From Duganella sp. 1411 (GTDB lineage: Bacteria > Pseudomonadota > Gammaproteobacteria > Burkholderiales > Burkholderiaceae_D), in contig NZ_JAFICD010000009.1 in the NCBI RefSeq assembly GCF_017833525.1, positions 124,001 to 188,000 of the forward strand: a stretch of 64,000 nt of DNA. Reading direction: 5' to 3'. Position 1 is the first letter of the stretch; each line of letters opens with the position of its first letter. The position numbers and the translations under genes are program-made. This document shows, piece by piece, positions 7,812-17,817 of the stretch. Under the pieces are notes generated by a model that worked only from the letters and a program-made list of their open reading frames with translations, searched no databases and was not told the origin of the DNA.

Positions 7812-10192
7812 ACATCGTTTGCATAGGCGGCGGCCCCGCCGGCCTGTATTTCAGTCTTCTGATGAAGAAGCACAATCCCGCGCACTGCATCACCGTGGTC
7901 GAGCGCAACCGCCCCTACGACACCTTCGGCTGGGGCGTGGTGTTTTCCGACCAGACCTTGGACAATCTGATGAAGGCCGACGAGCCGACCGCGCGCGAGA
8001 TCCTGCAATCGTTCAATCACTGGGACGACATCGACGTGTTCTTCAAGGGCGCCAAGATCACCTCCGGCGGCCACGGTTTTTGCGGCATCGGCCGCAAGCG
8101 CCTGCTCAATATCCTGCAGCAGCGCTGCGAGGAGCTGGGCGTGTCGCTGCTGTTCGAGACCGAGGTGGGCGACGACCGCGAGCTCGCCGCGCGCTACGAC
8201 GCCGACCTGGTGATCGCCTCCGATGGCCTCAACAGCCGCACGCGCACGCGCTATGCGGACAGCTATCAACCGCACATCGAGGCGCGCCAGTGCCGCTTCG
8301 TCTGGCTGGGCACGCGCAAGAAGTTCGACGCCTTCACCTTCGCGTTCAAGCAGACCGCGCACGGCTGGTTCCAGGCGCATATCTACCAGTACGACGGCGA
8401 GACCTCGACCTTCATCGTCGAGACGCCGGAATCGGTGTGGCGCGCGGCCGGCCTGGAGGACATGAGCCAGAACCGGGCGATCGCGTATTGCGAGCAGCTG
8501 TTCGCCGAGCGGCTCGACGGCCATGGCCTGATGTCGAATTCGCCCCACCTGCAAGGGGCGAACATGTGGATCAAGTTCCCGCGCATCGTCTGCGACCAGT
8601 GGGTGCACTGGAACGAGTCCGGCGGCAAGCGGGTGCCGGTGGTGCTGATGGGCGACGCCGCCCACTCGGCGCACTATTCGATCGGCTCGGGCACCAAGCT
8701 GGCGCTGGAGGACGCGATCGAGCTGGCGCGCTGCTTCGGCCGGCACGACGACGCCGAGGCTGCGCTGGCAGCCTACCAGGCCGCGCGCGCGGTGGAGGTG
8801 GCCAAGCTGCAAAGCGCGGCGCGCAACTCGATGGAGTGGTTCGAGAACGTCGAGCGCTATTCCGCGATGGAGGCGCCGCAATTCGCCTACTCGATGCTGA
8901 CGCGCAGCCAGCGCCTGTCGCACGAGAACCTGCGCCTGCGCGACGCCGCCTACGTGGCCGCGTATGAGGACTGGTTCGCGGCGCGCGCCTTCGAGCGGGC
9001 GGGCCTGCCCGCGCCGGACCCGAGGCCGTCCGCCAGCGTGCCGCCGATGTTCACGCCGTTCAAGGTGCGGGATCTGGTGCTGAAAAACCGCATCGTGGTC
9101 TCGCCGATGGCACAATACAGCGCCCTCGACGGCGTCGTCGGCGACTACCACCTGGCCCACCTCGGCGCGCGCGCGATGGGCGGCGCGGCGATGGTGTTCG
9201 CCGAGATGACCTGCGTATCGGCCGACGCCCGCATCACGCCGGCATGTCCGGGCCTGTACACGCCCGAGCAAACGCAGGCCTGGCGGCGCATCGTCGACTT
9301 CGTCCACCGGCACAGCGACGCGCACATCGCCGTGCAGCTGGGGCACGCCGGCGCCAAGGGTTCGACCCGCGTGATGTGGGAGGGCATCGACCAGCCGCTC
9401 GACACGGGCAACTGGCCGCTGGTCTCGGCCTCGCCGCAGCAGTACCTGGCCGGCGTTTCGCAGACCGCGCGGGCGATGACCCTGGCCGACATGGACCGCA
9501 TCGAGGGCGATTTCGTGCGCGCCACGCGGGCGGCGGACCAGGCGGGCTTCGACTGGGTGGAGCTGCACTGCGCGCACGGCTATCTGCTGTCGTCGTTCAT
9601 CTCGCCGCTGACCAACGAGCGTGGCGACGAGTACGGCGGCAGCCTGGAAAACCGTTGCCGCTATCCGCTGCGGGTGTTCGCCGCGATGCGCGCCGCGTGG
9701 CCGGCGCACAAGCCGATGAGCGTGCGCATCTCCGCGCACGACTGGGTCGAAGGCGGCATCACGCCGGGCGACGCGGTGCGGATCGCGCGGCTGTTCAAGG
9801 CCGCCGGCGCCGACATGATCGATTGCTCGTCGGGGCAGGTCAGCAAGCTGGAAAGGCCGGTGTACGGGCGCATGTTCCAGACGCCGTTCGCGGACCGGGT
9901 TCGCAACGAAGCCGGCATCGGCGCGATCGCGGTGGGCTCGATCTTCGAGGCGGACCATGCAAACGGCATCATCGCGGCGGGACGGGCCGACTTGTGCGCG
10001 GTGGGCCGGCCGCACCTGGCCAATCCGGCGTGGACCTTGGGCGAGGCGGCAAAGCTGGGCTACACGGCGGTCAACTGGCCGAAACAGTACCTGCCGGCCA
10101 AGCAGCAGCTGGAGCGCAACATGGAGCGCGAGCGCCAGTCGGCGGCGGAGAACAACGTTGAGAACAACGTTGAAACACGTAGGGCGGATTAG
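7808..10192 (+). CDS. Bifunctional aryl-CoA hydroxylase/oxidoreductase (2-aminobenzoyl-CoA or salicylyl-CoA type)
   Basis: A 794-residue fusion. The N-terminal half is an FAD-dependent aromatic hydroxylase with GGGPAG near residue 7 and a GDAAHSAHYSIGSG FAD motif near 285. From about residue 413 (MFTPFKVRDLVLKNRIVVSPM) the C-terminal half is an old-yellow-enzyme-type flavin reductase with the HCAHGYLLSSFISP and NERGDEYGGSLENR signatures. The same two-domain order is known from 2-aminobenzoyl-CoA monooxygenase/reductase and proteins named bifunctional salicylyl-CoA 5-hydroxylase/oxidoreductase: hydroxylation of the CoA ester, then NADH-driven ring reduction. It overlaps the ligase gene by four bases. 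Oddity: the 3' end holds a 12-base tandem duplication (10151-10174, NNVENNVE), and the last five codons plus the TAG stop lie inside a dispersed palindromic repeat. Confidence 0.88.
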   Translation: MNIVCIGGGPAGLYFSLLMKKHNPAHCITVVERNRPYDTFGWGVVFSDQTLDNLMKADEPTAREILQSFNHWDDIDVFFKGAKITSGGHGFCGIGRKRLLNILQQRCEELGVSLLFETEVGDDRELAARYDADLVIASDGLNSRTRTRYADSYQPHIEARQCRFVWLGTRKKFDAFTFAFKQTAHGWFQAHIYQYDGETSTFIVETPESVWRAAGLEDMSQNRAIAYCEQLFAERLDGHGLMSNSPHLQGANMWIKFPRIVCDQWVHWNESGGKRVPVVLMGDAAHSAHYSIGSGTKLALEDAIELARCFGRHDDAEAALAAYQAARAVEVAKLQSAARNSMEWFENVERYSAMEAPQFAYSMLTRSQRLSHENLRLRDAAYVAAYEDWFAARAFERAGLPAPDPRPSASVPPMFTPFKVRDLVLKNRIVVSPMAQYSALDGVVGDYHLAHLGARAMGGAAMVFAEMTCVSADARITPACPGLYTPEQTQAWRRIVDFVHRHSDAHIAVQLGHAGAKGSTRVMWEGIDQPLDTGNWPLVSASPQQYLAGVSQTARAMTLADMDRIEGDFVRATRAADQAGFDWVELHCAHGYLLSSFISPLTNERGDEYGGSLENRCRYPLRVFAAMRAAWPAHKPMSVRISAHDWVEGGITPGDAVRIARLFKAAGADMIDCSSGQVSKLERPVYGRMFQTPFADRVRNEAGIGAIAVGSIFEADHANGIIAAGRADLCAVGRPHLANPAWTLGEAAKLGYTAVNWPKQYLPAKQQLERNMERERQSAAENNVENNVETRRAD

Positions 10193-10274
10193 CGCAGCGT
10201 AATCCGCCAATGCATGCGTGATCGGCGGCGCATGCATGGCGGATTACGGCGTTCCGCCTAATCCGCCCTACGTG
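10176..10274. repeat. Dispersed palindromic repeat, copy A (complete)
   Basis: A 99-base element bounded by CACGTAGGGCGG and its reverse complement CCGCCCTACGTG. Inside are two smaller hairpins, GGCGGATTA-GCGCAGCG-TAATCCGCC and the right-hand GGCGGATTACGGCGTTCCGCCTAATCCGCC type. The same unit recurs at 38383-38480 (inverted order), 49374-49431 (partial) and 57274-57430 (compound). The left edge overlaps the end of the monooxygenase gene and provides its stop codon. Confidence 0.85.
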
Positions 10275-10301
10275 TTTTATCATATTTAAAGGGTTGAACG
10301 A

Positions 10302-11111
10302 ATGAACCAAGCACTGATATCACAACACATGCCCCTGTCCGGCAAACATGCCCTGGTCACCGGCGGCGCACGCGGCATCGGCGCCGCCTGCGCGCAGGCC
10401 TTGCTGCTGCGCGGCGCCCGCGTCACCCTGGCCGGGCGCGACGCCCAGGCATTGGCCGCCGCCCAGGCATCCATGTCCACCGCGTGCCCGCCCGGCGCCG
10501 AAATCGCCACCCAGGTGCTCGACGTCGCCGACGAGGACTCGGTGCGCGCCGGTTTCGCCGCCTCCGCCGAACGCTTCGGCCGCATCGATATCCTGATCAA
10601 CAACGCCGGCCAGGCCGCCGCCGCGCCGTTCGGCAAAACCGATGCCGCGCTGTGGCAACGCATGCTGGACGTGAACCTGACCGGCACCTTCCACTGCGCC
10701 CAGGCGGCGCTGCCGGCCATGCTGGAGGCGAAGTGGGGACGCATCGTCAACGTCGCCTCGACCGCCGGCTTGACCGGCTACCGCTACGCCACCGCCTACA
10801 CCGCCGCCAAACACGGCGTGGTCGGGCTGACGCGCGCGCTGGCGCTGGAAGTGGCGACGAAAGGCGTAACCGTCAACGCCGTCTGTCCCGGCTATACTGA
10901 CACCGATATCGTGCGCGACGCCGTCGCCAATATCGTCGCCAAGACCGGCCGTGGCGAGGAAGAGGCCCGCGCCGAACTGGCCGCCGGCAATCCGCAAAAG
11001 CGGCTGGTGCAAAGCGAGGAGGTGGCCAACGCCGTCGTCTGGCTTTGCCTGGCCGAATCGGCCGCCATGAATGGACAGTCCATCGCCGTCGCCGGCGGTG
11101 AAGTCATGTGA
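10302..11111 (+). CDS. SDR-family oxidoreductase (probable 3-hydroxyacyl-CoA dehydrogenase)
   Basis: A 269-residue classical short-chain dehydrogenase. It shows the NAD(P)-binding TGGARGIGAAC motif (residues 20-30), NNAG (100-103), catalytic Ser153 in NVAST and Tyr166/Lys170 in YTAAK. In this operon it most likely oxidises a 3-hydroxyacyl-CoA intermediate after ring cleavage, as in beta-oxidation; the substrate is inferred from neighbours. AAAGGG precedes the ATG at 10302. It is separated from the monooxygenase gene by the palindromic repeat and is followed at once by the MarR gene (GTG of an alternative start overlaps the TGA stop). Confidence 0.82.
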   Translation: MNQALISQHMPLSGKHALVTGGARGIGAACAQALLLRGARVTLAGRDAQALAAAQASMSTACPPGAEIATQVLDVADEDSVRAGFAASAERFGRIDILINNAGQAAAAPFGKTDAALWQRMLDVNLTGTFHCAQAALPAMLEAKWGRIVNVASTAGLTGYRYATAYTAAKHGVVGLTRALALEVATKGVTVNAVCPGYTDTDIVRDAVANIVAKTGRGEEEARAELAAGNPQKRLVQSEEVANAVVWLCLAESAAMNGQSIAVAGGEVM

Positions 11112-11125
11112 AGCACAAGGACGTT

Positions 11126-11689
11126 ATGCCCATATCAGACAACGATCGAAACGACGACAACCCGGACGAAGCGGCGGCCGGCGAGGCGCCGGTGCTCGAC
11201 CTGGCCAGCCGCCTCACGCAAGACCATCACCAGTCGCTCAAGCTGTGGCTGCGCATGCTGTCGTGCACCGTCAAGATCGAAAACGAGATCCGAAGCCGCC
11301 TGCGCGCGACCTTCGGCATCACGCTGCCGCGCTTCGACCTGATGGCGCAGCTGGAGCGCTATCCGCAGGGCCTGCGCATGGGCGAGCTGTCGAAACGGAT
11401 GATGGTCACCGGCGGCAACATCACCGGCATCACCGACCAGCTGGAACAGGAAAAGCTGGTGGTGCGCGTGCCCGATCCCAAGGACGGCCGCGCCTACAGC
11501 GTCAAGCTGACGGCGTCCGGGCGCCGCGCCTTCGCCGAGATGGCCGTGGTGCACGAGGGCTGGATCGCCGAACTGCTGCAGGACATGCCCGGCGCCGACA
11601 AGGGCCGCTTGATCGACCTGCTGTCGCAGATGAAGCAACACCTGTATTCGGCCGATCGTTCGGCCGAGCGCAACGCCGACGAAAAATAA
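11126..11689 (+). CDS. MarR-family transcriptional regulator
   Basis: A 187-residue protein with the MarR winged-helix pattern: a helix-rich start (HHQSLKLWLRMLSC), the recognition segment GELSKRMMVTGGNITGITDQLEQEKLV and the wing VRVPDPKDGRAYSVKLTASGRRAF. MarR proteins bind palindromes and are released by aromatic acids or their CoA thioesters, so it is the likely local repressor of this catabolic operon, acting at the palindrome near 6118-6139. Start ATG 11126 is preferred (AAGGA six bases upstream); GTG 11108, overlapping the preceding stop, is the alternative. Its place in the middle of the operon implies autoregulation. Confidence 0.85.
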   Translation: MPISDNDRNDDNPDEAAAGEAPVLDLASRLTQDHHQSLKLWLRMLSCTVKIENEIRSRLRATFGITLPRFDLMAQLERYPQGLRMGELSKRMMVTGGNITGITDQLEQEKLVVRVPDPKDGRAYSVKLTASGRRAFAEMAVVHEGWIAELLQDMPGADKGRLIDLLSQMKQHLYSADRSAERNADEK

Positions 11690-11699
11690 GGACCACACC

Positions 11700-12554
<855 letters not shown>

Positions 12555-12557
12555 GGG

Positions 12558-13739
12558 ATGACCGATAAAACCTATCTGGAGTGGCCGTTCTTTGAAACGC
12601 GCCACGCGGCGCTGGAGCAGCGGCTGGACGAATGGGCGGCGCGCCACATCGGGCAGCATCACGGCGCCGACGTCGACGATGCCTGCCGCCGGCTGGTGCG
12701 CCAGCTGGGCGAGGGCGGCTGGCTGCGGCACGCGGTGGCCGGCGTGGCGCACGGCGGCGAGGGCGACGCCATCGACACCCGCGCCATCTGCCTGATCCGC
12801 GAGACGCTGGCGCGTCACGACGGCCTGGCCGATTTCGCCTTCGCCATGCAGGGGCTGGGCGCGGGCGCCATCAGTTTGCACGGCAGCGCCGCGCAGCGCG
12901 ACGCCTACCTGCCGCGCGTGGCGCGCGGCGAGGCCATCGCCGCCTTCGCGCTGTCGGAACCGCAGGCCGGTTCCGACGTCGCCGCCATGCAGTGCGCGGC
13001 GGTGCCGGACCAGGACGGCGGCCATTATGTGCTCGACGGCGAAAAAACCTGGATCTCCAACGGTGGCATCGCCGACTTTTACGTGGTGTTCGCCCGCACC
13101 GGCGAGCAGCCCGGCGCGCGCGGCATCAGCGCCTTCATCGTCGATGCCGGTACGCCGGGCTTCGACATCGCCGAGCGCATCCAGGTGATCGCGCCGCATC
13201 CGCTGGCGCGCCTGACGTTCAGCGGCTGCCGCATCCCTGCCGCCAACCGGATCGGCGCGGCGGGACAGGGCTTCAAGGTGGCGATGGCCACGCTCGACGT
13301 GTTCCGCACCTCGGTCGCCGCCGCCGCGCTGGGCTTTGCGCGGCGCGCGCTGGACGAGGCGCTGGCGCACGCCACGCGGCGGCCGATGTTCGGCCAGATG
13401 CTGTCGGACTTCCAGCTGACGCAGGCCAAGCTGGCGCAGATGGCGACCGGCGTCGACGCCGCCGCCTTGCTGACCTATCGCGCCGCCTGGCAGCGCGACC
13501 AGGGTAGAAAGGTGACCAAGGAGGCGGCGATGGCCAAGATGACCGCCACCGAAACGGCGCAGCAGGTGATCGACGCCGCGCTGCAGATGTTCGGCGGCCT
13601 TGGCGTGGTCAGCGAGCAGCCGGTCGAGCGGCTGTACCGCGAGATCCGCGCGCTGCGCATCTACGAGGGCGCGACCGAAGTGCAGCAACTGATCATCGCG
13701 CGCGAGCTGCTGCGCGACCTGACGAGCAAGGAAGCATGA
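12558..13739 (+). CDS. Acyl-CoA dehydrogenase family protein
   Basis: A 393-residue FAD enzyme of usual acyl-CoA dehydrogenase length. Signatures include FALSEPQAGSDVAAMQ, GEKTWISNGGIADFYVVFART and, near the C-terminus, LRIYEGATEVQQLI, where Glu370 matches the catalytic base of many family members. It would desaturate an acyl-CoA, or act on a ring-reduced CoA intermediate, passing electrons to ETF. It sits three bases after the hydratase gene, and its TGA overlaps the ATG of the RidA gene, indicating translational coupling within the operon. Confidence 0.87.
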   Translation: MTDKTYLEWPFFETRHAALEQRLDEWAARHIGQHHGADVDDACRRLVRQLGEGGWLRHAVAGVAHGGEGDAIDTRAICLIRETLARHDGLADFAFAMQGLGAGAISLHGSAAQRDAYLPRVARGEAIAAFALSEPQAGSDVAAMQCAAVPDQDGGHYVLDGEKTWISNGGIADFYVVFARTGEQPGARGISAFIVDAGTPGFDIAERIQVIAPHPLARLTFSGCRIPAANRIGAAGQGFKVAMATLDVFRTSVAAAALGFARRALDEALAHATRRPMFGQMLSDFQLTQAKLAQMATGVDAAALLTYRAAWQRDQGRKVTKEAAMAKMTATETAQQVIDAALQMFGGLGVVSEQPVERLYREIRALRIYEGATEVQQLIIARELLRDLTSKEA

Positions 13740-14128
13740 TGGAGATACTACAACCGCCGCATTGGGCCCGGCCGCGCGGCTATTCGAACGGCGTGGCCGC
13801 CAGCGGCCGCACGGTCTGCGTCAGCGGCATGATCGGCTGGGACGGACAGGGCGTGTTCCACACCGACGATTTCGCCGGGCAGGTGCGCCAGGCGCTGGAA
13901 AACGTCGTCGCCGTGCTGGCCGAGGCGGACGCCCGGCCCGAGCACATCGTGCGCATGACGTGGTACGTGATCGACCGCAAGGAGTACGTCGCCGCCTACA
14001 AGGAGGTGGGCGCGGCCTACCGCGACGTCATCGGCGCGCACTATCCGGCGATGACGGCGGTGCAGGTGGCGGGCCTGGTCGAGGACCGCGCCCGCGTCGA
14101 GATCGAGGTGACGGCGATCGTGCCGTAG
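13736..14128 (+). CDS. RidA/YjgF-family enamine/imine deaminase-like protein
   Basis: A 130-residue protein of RidA size. The end DRARVEIEVTAIV carries the arginine (Arg120) that matches the substrate-binding Arg of RidA; the middle has QALENVVAVLAEADARPEHIVRMTWYV, typical of the family. RidA proteins hydrolyse enamines or imines to ketones and ammonia. In an aminobenzoyl-CoA pathway ring reduction leaves an amino group on an unsaturated ring, so an imine/enamine deaminase is a natural partner; that favours 2-aminobenzoate over salicylate as operon substrate. Last gene of the operon; its stop faces the convergent acyltransferase four bases away. Confidence 0.83.
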   Translation: MMEILQPPHWARPRGYSNGVAASGRTVCVSGMIGWDGQGVFHTDDFAGQVRQALENVVAVLAEADARPEHIVRMTWYVIDRKEYVAAYKEVGAAYRDVIGAHYPAMTAVQVAGLVEDRARVEIEVTAIVP

Positions 14129-14132
14129 CGCG

Positions 14133-16181
14133 TCAGCGCGACGACATCCGCGCCGGCGCGTCGTGCCGCCCTGCCAGCAGCGTGACGATGGCCGGCTGGT
14201 TCAGCATCACGCGGCCGCCGACGACGGTCAGGTGCTGCGAGTCGATGTAATACAGATCAGCGCGGCCGCTGTAGCTGCAGCGGCCGGCGGCGCACAGCGT
14301 GGCGGCCGGGTCGACCAGCGTGACGCCGGGATAGCGCCGGCCGATGTCGTCGATGTAGGCGCTGGCCAGGTCGGCCTTGTTGATCACCAGGCTGTCGGCC
14401 ACGGTGTGGCCGTCGCCCGATGGTGGCATGCCCAGCGTCGTCGCCATGGCCTTGCGGGCCGGGATCAGCGTGGCGGCGACCGCGCGCACCGGGTCGAAGT
14501 TAAACATCGGCACGTCCTTGAGCAGTACCACCGACTTGCCGGCGGCCGTCATCATGGCCACCGTCTCCGCCAGCCCCTGGCGCAGATATTGGTGGCTTTG
14601 CTCCGGCGTGACCTCGGCGTCCGGCCGCGCGTCGAGCACGAAGCGCTGGCCCGCCGCCTCCTGGTCGAACGGCGCCGACCAGTAGCCGGCCATCACCACG
14701 GTTTTGATGGCGGGATCGTCGCGCACCCTGGCCAACGCCGCCTGGTTGTAGCTGGCGCACTCGCGCGCGTGCAGCGGCTGATTGAGCATGCGGCGGGTGA
14801 CGCCTTGCAGCGTGGGGCACGAGGCCTTGGTCAGCTGGGTGAAGCCGATCCCGTAGCGCGACGCCAGCGCGCGCAGGCCGCCGGCGATGGCGGCCGCGTG
14901 GCTGTCGCCGATCAGCGCCAGCGATCCCTGTCCGGCGCCGGCCACGCACGCGGGCGCGAGGTTGAGCGCCGTCTGGCCGTAACCGACCAGGCATATGTCG
15001 CCGGGGATCGGCGCGCCACGCTCGATGGCGACGAAATCGTCGGGCAGGCGTTGCGGCCATCCGCGCCCGGCGACCAGGCCGACGCCGATGGCCAGCATGG
15101 CCGCCGTGGCCGCGCCGTAGCGCCACAGCGTGCCGGCGTCGCCGGCCTTGTTGGCGCGGAACGGCCGCTCGATCCACCGCCACGAGGCGATGGCGGCCAC
15201 GAACGCCAGCGCGACCAGGATCAGCGCCGTGCCCACGCCGAGCGGGCGGTCCGCCACCAGCCTGGCAAAGCTGAGCATCGGCCAGTGCCACAGATACCAG
15301 GAATACGACACCAGGCCGACGAACACCAGCGCCTTGTTGCCAAGGACGACGCGGTTGACCAGGCTGCCATTGGCGGCGATCAGCATCGCCGCGCCGAGCA
15401 CCGGCAGCGCGGCGGCGACGCCGGGGAAGGCGGTGGTGCCGTCATACAGCGTGACGGCGGCCAGCACCGCCAGCAGCCCGGCGGCGCCGAGCGCCTGCGT
15501 GACCCAGGCCGGCGGCGTCCGGCGCGCCAGCGCGGCGCGGCTGTCGTAGTGGGCCAGCAGGGCGCCGACGCCGAGCTCCCAGGCGCGCGACGGCAGCAGG
15601 AAAAACGCCGTCGACGGATTGCGCGACGTCATCCAGACCGAGGCCAGCAGCGAGGCCGTCGTCAGCGCCGCCAGCGCCGCGCCGGTGTTCCAGCGGTAGC
15701 GGCGGATCAGCAGCAGCACCGGCGGGAAGAACAGGTAGAACTGTTCCTCGACGCTGAGCGACCAGGTCATCATCAGCGGCTTGAGCTCGGCCGAGGAGGA
15801 GAAGTAGTTGGCGCTCTTCCAGAAATAAATGTTGGAGACGGCGCCGATGTTGGCCACCGCGCTTTTCGAGAAGTCTTGCATTTCGGCGCCGGTCATGACC
15901 AGCGCGGCCGTGGCGAAGCACACCAGCAGCACCGCGAACAAGGCCGGCAGGATGCGCCGCGCGCGGCGCGCATAGAACTTGGCGTAGCTGAAGCGTTGCT
16001 CGGCGATTTCCCGCCCGATGATGCCGCAGATCAGGTAACCGGAGATGACGAAGAAAATGTCGACGCCGACGAAGCCGCCGCCAAAGCCGCGCACGCCGGC
16101 GTGGAACAGGATCACGCACGACACCGCGATGCCGCGCAGGCCGTCGATGTCGCTACGGTAGGTGGAAGAGGATTGGGTCAT
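14133..16181 (-). CDS. Membrane acyltransferase (AT3) fused to SGNH domain
   Basis: A 682-residue protein of the OafA type. The N-terminal half is an acyltransferase-3 membrane domain (DIDGLRGIAVSCVILFH gives the R-X10-H motif; NRASNLY-type loops and about ten helices follow). From about residue 410 there is a periplasmic SGNH domain with SLALIGDSHAA (catalytic Ser block) and YIDSQHLTVVG (Asp-His pair). Such fusions transfer acetyl groups to surface polysaccharides. It is convergent with the catabolic operon and starts a minus-strand stretch of surface genes. A close relative of the same layout is encoded at 57467-59488. Confidence 0.88.
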   Translation of the reverse strand: MTQSSSTYRSDIDGLRGIAVSCVILFHAGVRGFGGGFVGVDIFFVISGYLICGIIGREIAEQRFSYAKFYARRARRILPALFAVLLVCFATAALVMTGAEMQDFSKSAVANIGAVSNIYFWKSANYFSSSAELKPLMMTWSLSVEEQFYLFFPPVLLLIRRYRWNTGAALAALTTASLLASVWMTSRNPSTAFFLLPSRAWELGVGALLAHYDSRAALARRTPPAWVTQALGAAGLLAVLAAVTLYDGTTAFPGVAAALPVLGAAMLIAANGSLVNRVVLGNKALVFVGLVSYSWYLWHWPMLSFARLVADRPLGVGTALILVALAFVAAIASWRWIERPFRANKAGDAGTLWRYGAATAAMLAIGVGLVAGRGWPQRLPDDFVAIERGAPIPGDICLVGYGQTALNLAPACVAGAGQGSLALIGDSHAAAIAGGLRALASRYGIGFTQLTKASCPTLQGVTRRMLNQPLHARECASYNQAALARVRDDPAIKTVVMAGYWSAPFDQEAAGQRFVLDARPDAEVTPEQSHQYLRQGLAETVAMMTAAGKSVVLLKDVPMFNFDPVRAVAATLIPARKAMATTLGMPPSGDGHTVADSLVINKADLASAYIDDIGRRYPGVTLVDPAATLCAAGRCSYSGRADLYYIDSQHLTVVGGRVMLNQPAIVTLLAGRHDAPARMSSR

Positions 16182-16312
16182 CGGTCGGCGCCATGAGTGG
16201 GAGGGACCCGCCCGGCCTTGTCCGGCCAGGCGATCCGATCATAGCATAAACCCAATATTGCCACGCGGCGGGCGGGCGGCGAAGTTGTGCCGCCCGCGCC
16301 GAAGTCCCCGCC

Positions 16313-17752
16313 TTAGTTGGCGGTGAGCACGCCCCGTACTTTCGAGGCGGTCCAGACGCCGCTGTCGGCCAGCAAGGTCACCACGACCTTGCCCAGCGAC
16401 GCGTTCGGCCAGGTGAACGTGGCCGAGGAGCCGTCGCCGAGGTAGCCGCTGTCGAAGTACAGCGCGCCGCCGACGGTGACCTGCAGGCGGATGGTGGCGC
16501 CGCCGCTGGCCACCGACGCGAAGCGCATCTTGTTGCCGCTCTTGAGCGCGCTCCAGCTGACGTGGCTGGCGCCGGTGCTGTAGTTGACCTGGCTGAGCTT
16601 TTTCTCGGTGTACGGGAACACCAGGGCTTGCTGCCAGGTGTCGAAGCTGCCCGGGCCGTTGCCGCCGCCGCCGACCTTTTGCCAGTCGCCGCGCATCGAC
16701 AGCACGCCCGGCTTGTCCAGGTTGTCGAACGAGTTGCCGTCGCCATCGATCCAGCTCTCGCCCCACAGCACCGGGCGCAGCGCCGCGCGGATGCGCTCGA
16801 GGTCGGCCACCACGCGCGGGTCCCAGCCGTTGGGCATGAGCGTGTAGTTGGCGCCGTTTTCGATATAGATGCCGAACGCGACGTCATAGGTGCGGTCGAC
16901 CACCAGCGCGCCGTACATGCGCAGCGTGTTGGCCACCTTGCGCAGCGCCGGGCTGGCGATGGTCGTGTGATCGAACGAGGCCGGCAACATCATGCGCGTG
17001 CCCAGCGGGATCTGGCCGGTGTTGGTGTTGGCCGTGCTGTCGGCCGTGGTGGCCGGGAACACATAGCTGGGCTGGTCGATGCCGTTGGCCAGCGACTGGC
17101 TCGGCAGCGCCATGGCCAGCGCGTGCTTGTAGTACTCGGCGCCGTCGTCGATCTCGTGACGGCGGATCAAACCGCCCGACGGCGGCACGCCCGACGAGCG
17201 CACGCCCTGGCTCCAGTGGACGGCGTCGCCCCAGCCGCGGCCGTCGATGCGGGTCCACGAATACATGCCGGCGGTCCACTTGCCGTTCACCCAGCGCAGC
17301 CGGTAGAACGAGTGGACGATGCCCGTCTGCGTGTCGACGATGTCGGCGTGGCCGTCGGCGCCGCTGGCGCCGGTCACGCCGGCCGGCCAATGCGGCAGCG
17401 TGACGTTGCGGGAGTAGCTGGCCGAGTCGGGGTCGGCCACGTTATAGACCGTCATCGGCGTGTCGCTGGCCGTGGCCTTGAACACCGTGAGCGAATACGG
17501 GCCGTCGTCGACGGCCGGCAGCCAGGTCGGGTTGAAGACCGGCTTGCGCAGCTCGAACGTGCCCAGATGGGGACGGACCGGACGCGCGTTCCACGGCGAA
17601 TCGACCGAGAACAGCCGCTTGTAGCTCCCCCATCCGGTGGGAGAATCGTAGGCGTTTTGGGCCTGGGCGGTGAATGGAATCGACGCCATCATGGCGCCGG
17701 CGATACAGGTTGACGCGAGCAGGGCGCGCAGTCGGGTGGGGCTAAATCTCAT
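16313..17752 (-). CDS. Secreted protein of unrecognised family (paralogue of 52450-53931)
   Basis: A 479-residue protein with a signal peptide (MRFSPTRLR, hydrophobic core, AQAQ cleavage region). I do not recognise the family. It shares an ordered set of motifs with the protein encoded at 52450-53931: SPWN(A/S)RPV near the N-terminus, ATGADGHADI-like acidic/His motif, TGI(V/I)HSF, GLIR-x-HEI, KHALAM and MMLPAS, followed by a C-terminal beta-rich region. The conserved His and Asp residues suggest a catalytic site; location among polysaccharide genes suggests a glycan-acting exported enzyme, but this is inference. Start ATG 17752 has AGAGGA upstream; an in-frame start at 17797 has none. A strong promoter lies 66 bases upstream. 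Confidence 0.75.
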   Translation of the reverse strand: MRFSPTRLRALLASTCIAGAMMASIPFTAQAQNAYDSPTGWGSYKRLFSVDSPWNARPVRPHLGTFELRKPVFNPTWLPAVDDGPYSLTVFKATASDTPMTVYNVADPDSASYSRNVTLPHWPAGVTGASGADGHADIVDTQTGIVHSFYRLRWVNGKWTAGMYSWTRIDGRGWGDAVHWSQGVRSSGVPPSGGLIRRHEIDDGAEYYKHALAMALPSQSLANGIDQPSYVFPATTADSTANTNTGQIPLGTRMMLPASFDHTTIASPALRKVANTLRMYGALVVDRTYDVAFGIYIENGANYTLMPNGWDPRVVADLERIRAALRPVLWGESWIDGDGNSFDNLDKPGVLSMRGDWQKVGGGGNGPGSFDTWQQALVFPYTEKKLSQVNYSTGASHVSWSALKSGNKMRFASVASGGATIRLQVTVGGALYFDSGYLGDGSSATFTWPNASLGKVVVTLLADSGVWTASKVRGVLTAN

Positions 17753-17817
17753 GTACAGTCCTCTGGATTGATGAAGGCTGTAACTGACCGTGAGCAATTT
17801 ATGCTTTTATGAAACTT

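Noticed and set aside
7715..10237. An 840-codon minus-strand frame opposite the monooxygenase/reductase fusion
   Set aside because: No recognisable domain, biased composition; the plus-strand protein is unmistakable.
10176..10274. CRISPR or IS interpretation of the repeated palindromes
   Set aside because: Copies are dispersed over 47 kb, not in regular arrays, and contain no open frame; they fit REP/MITE-like elements better.
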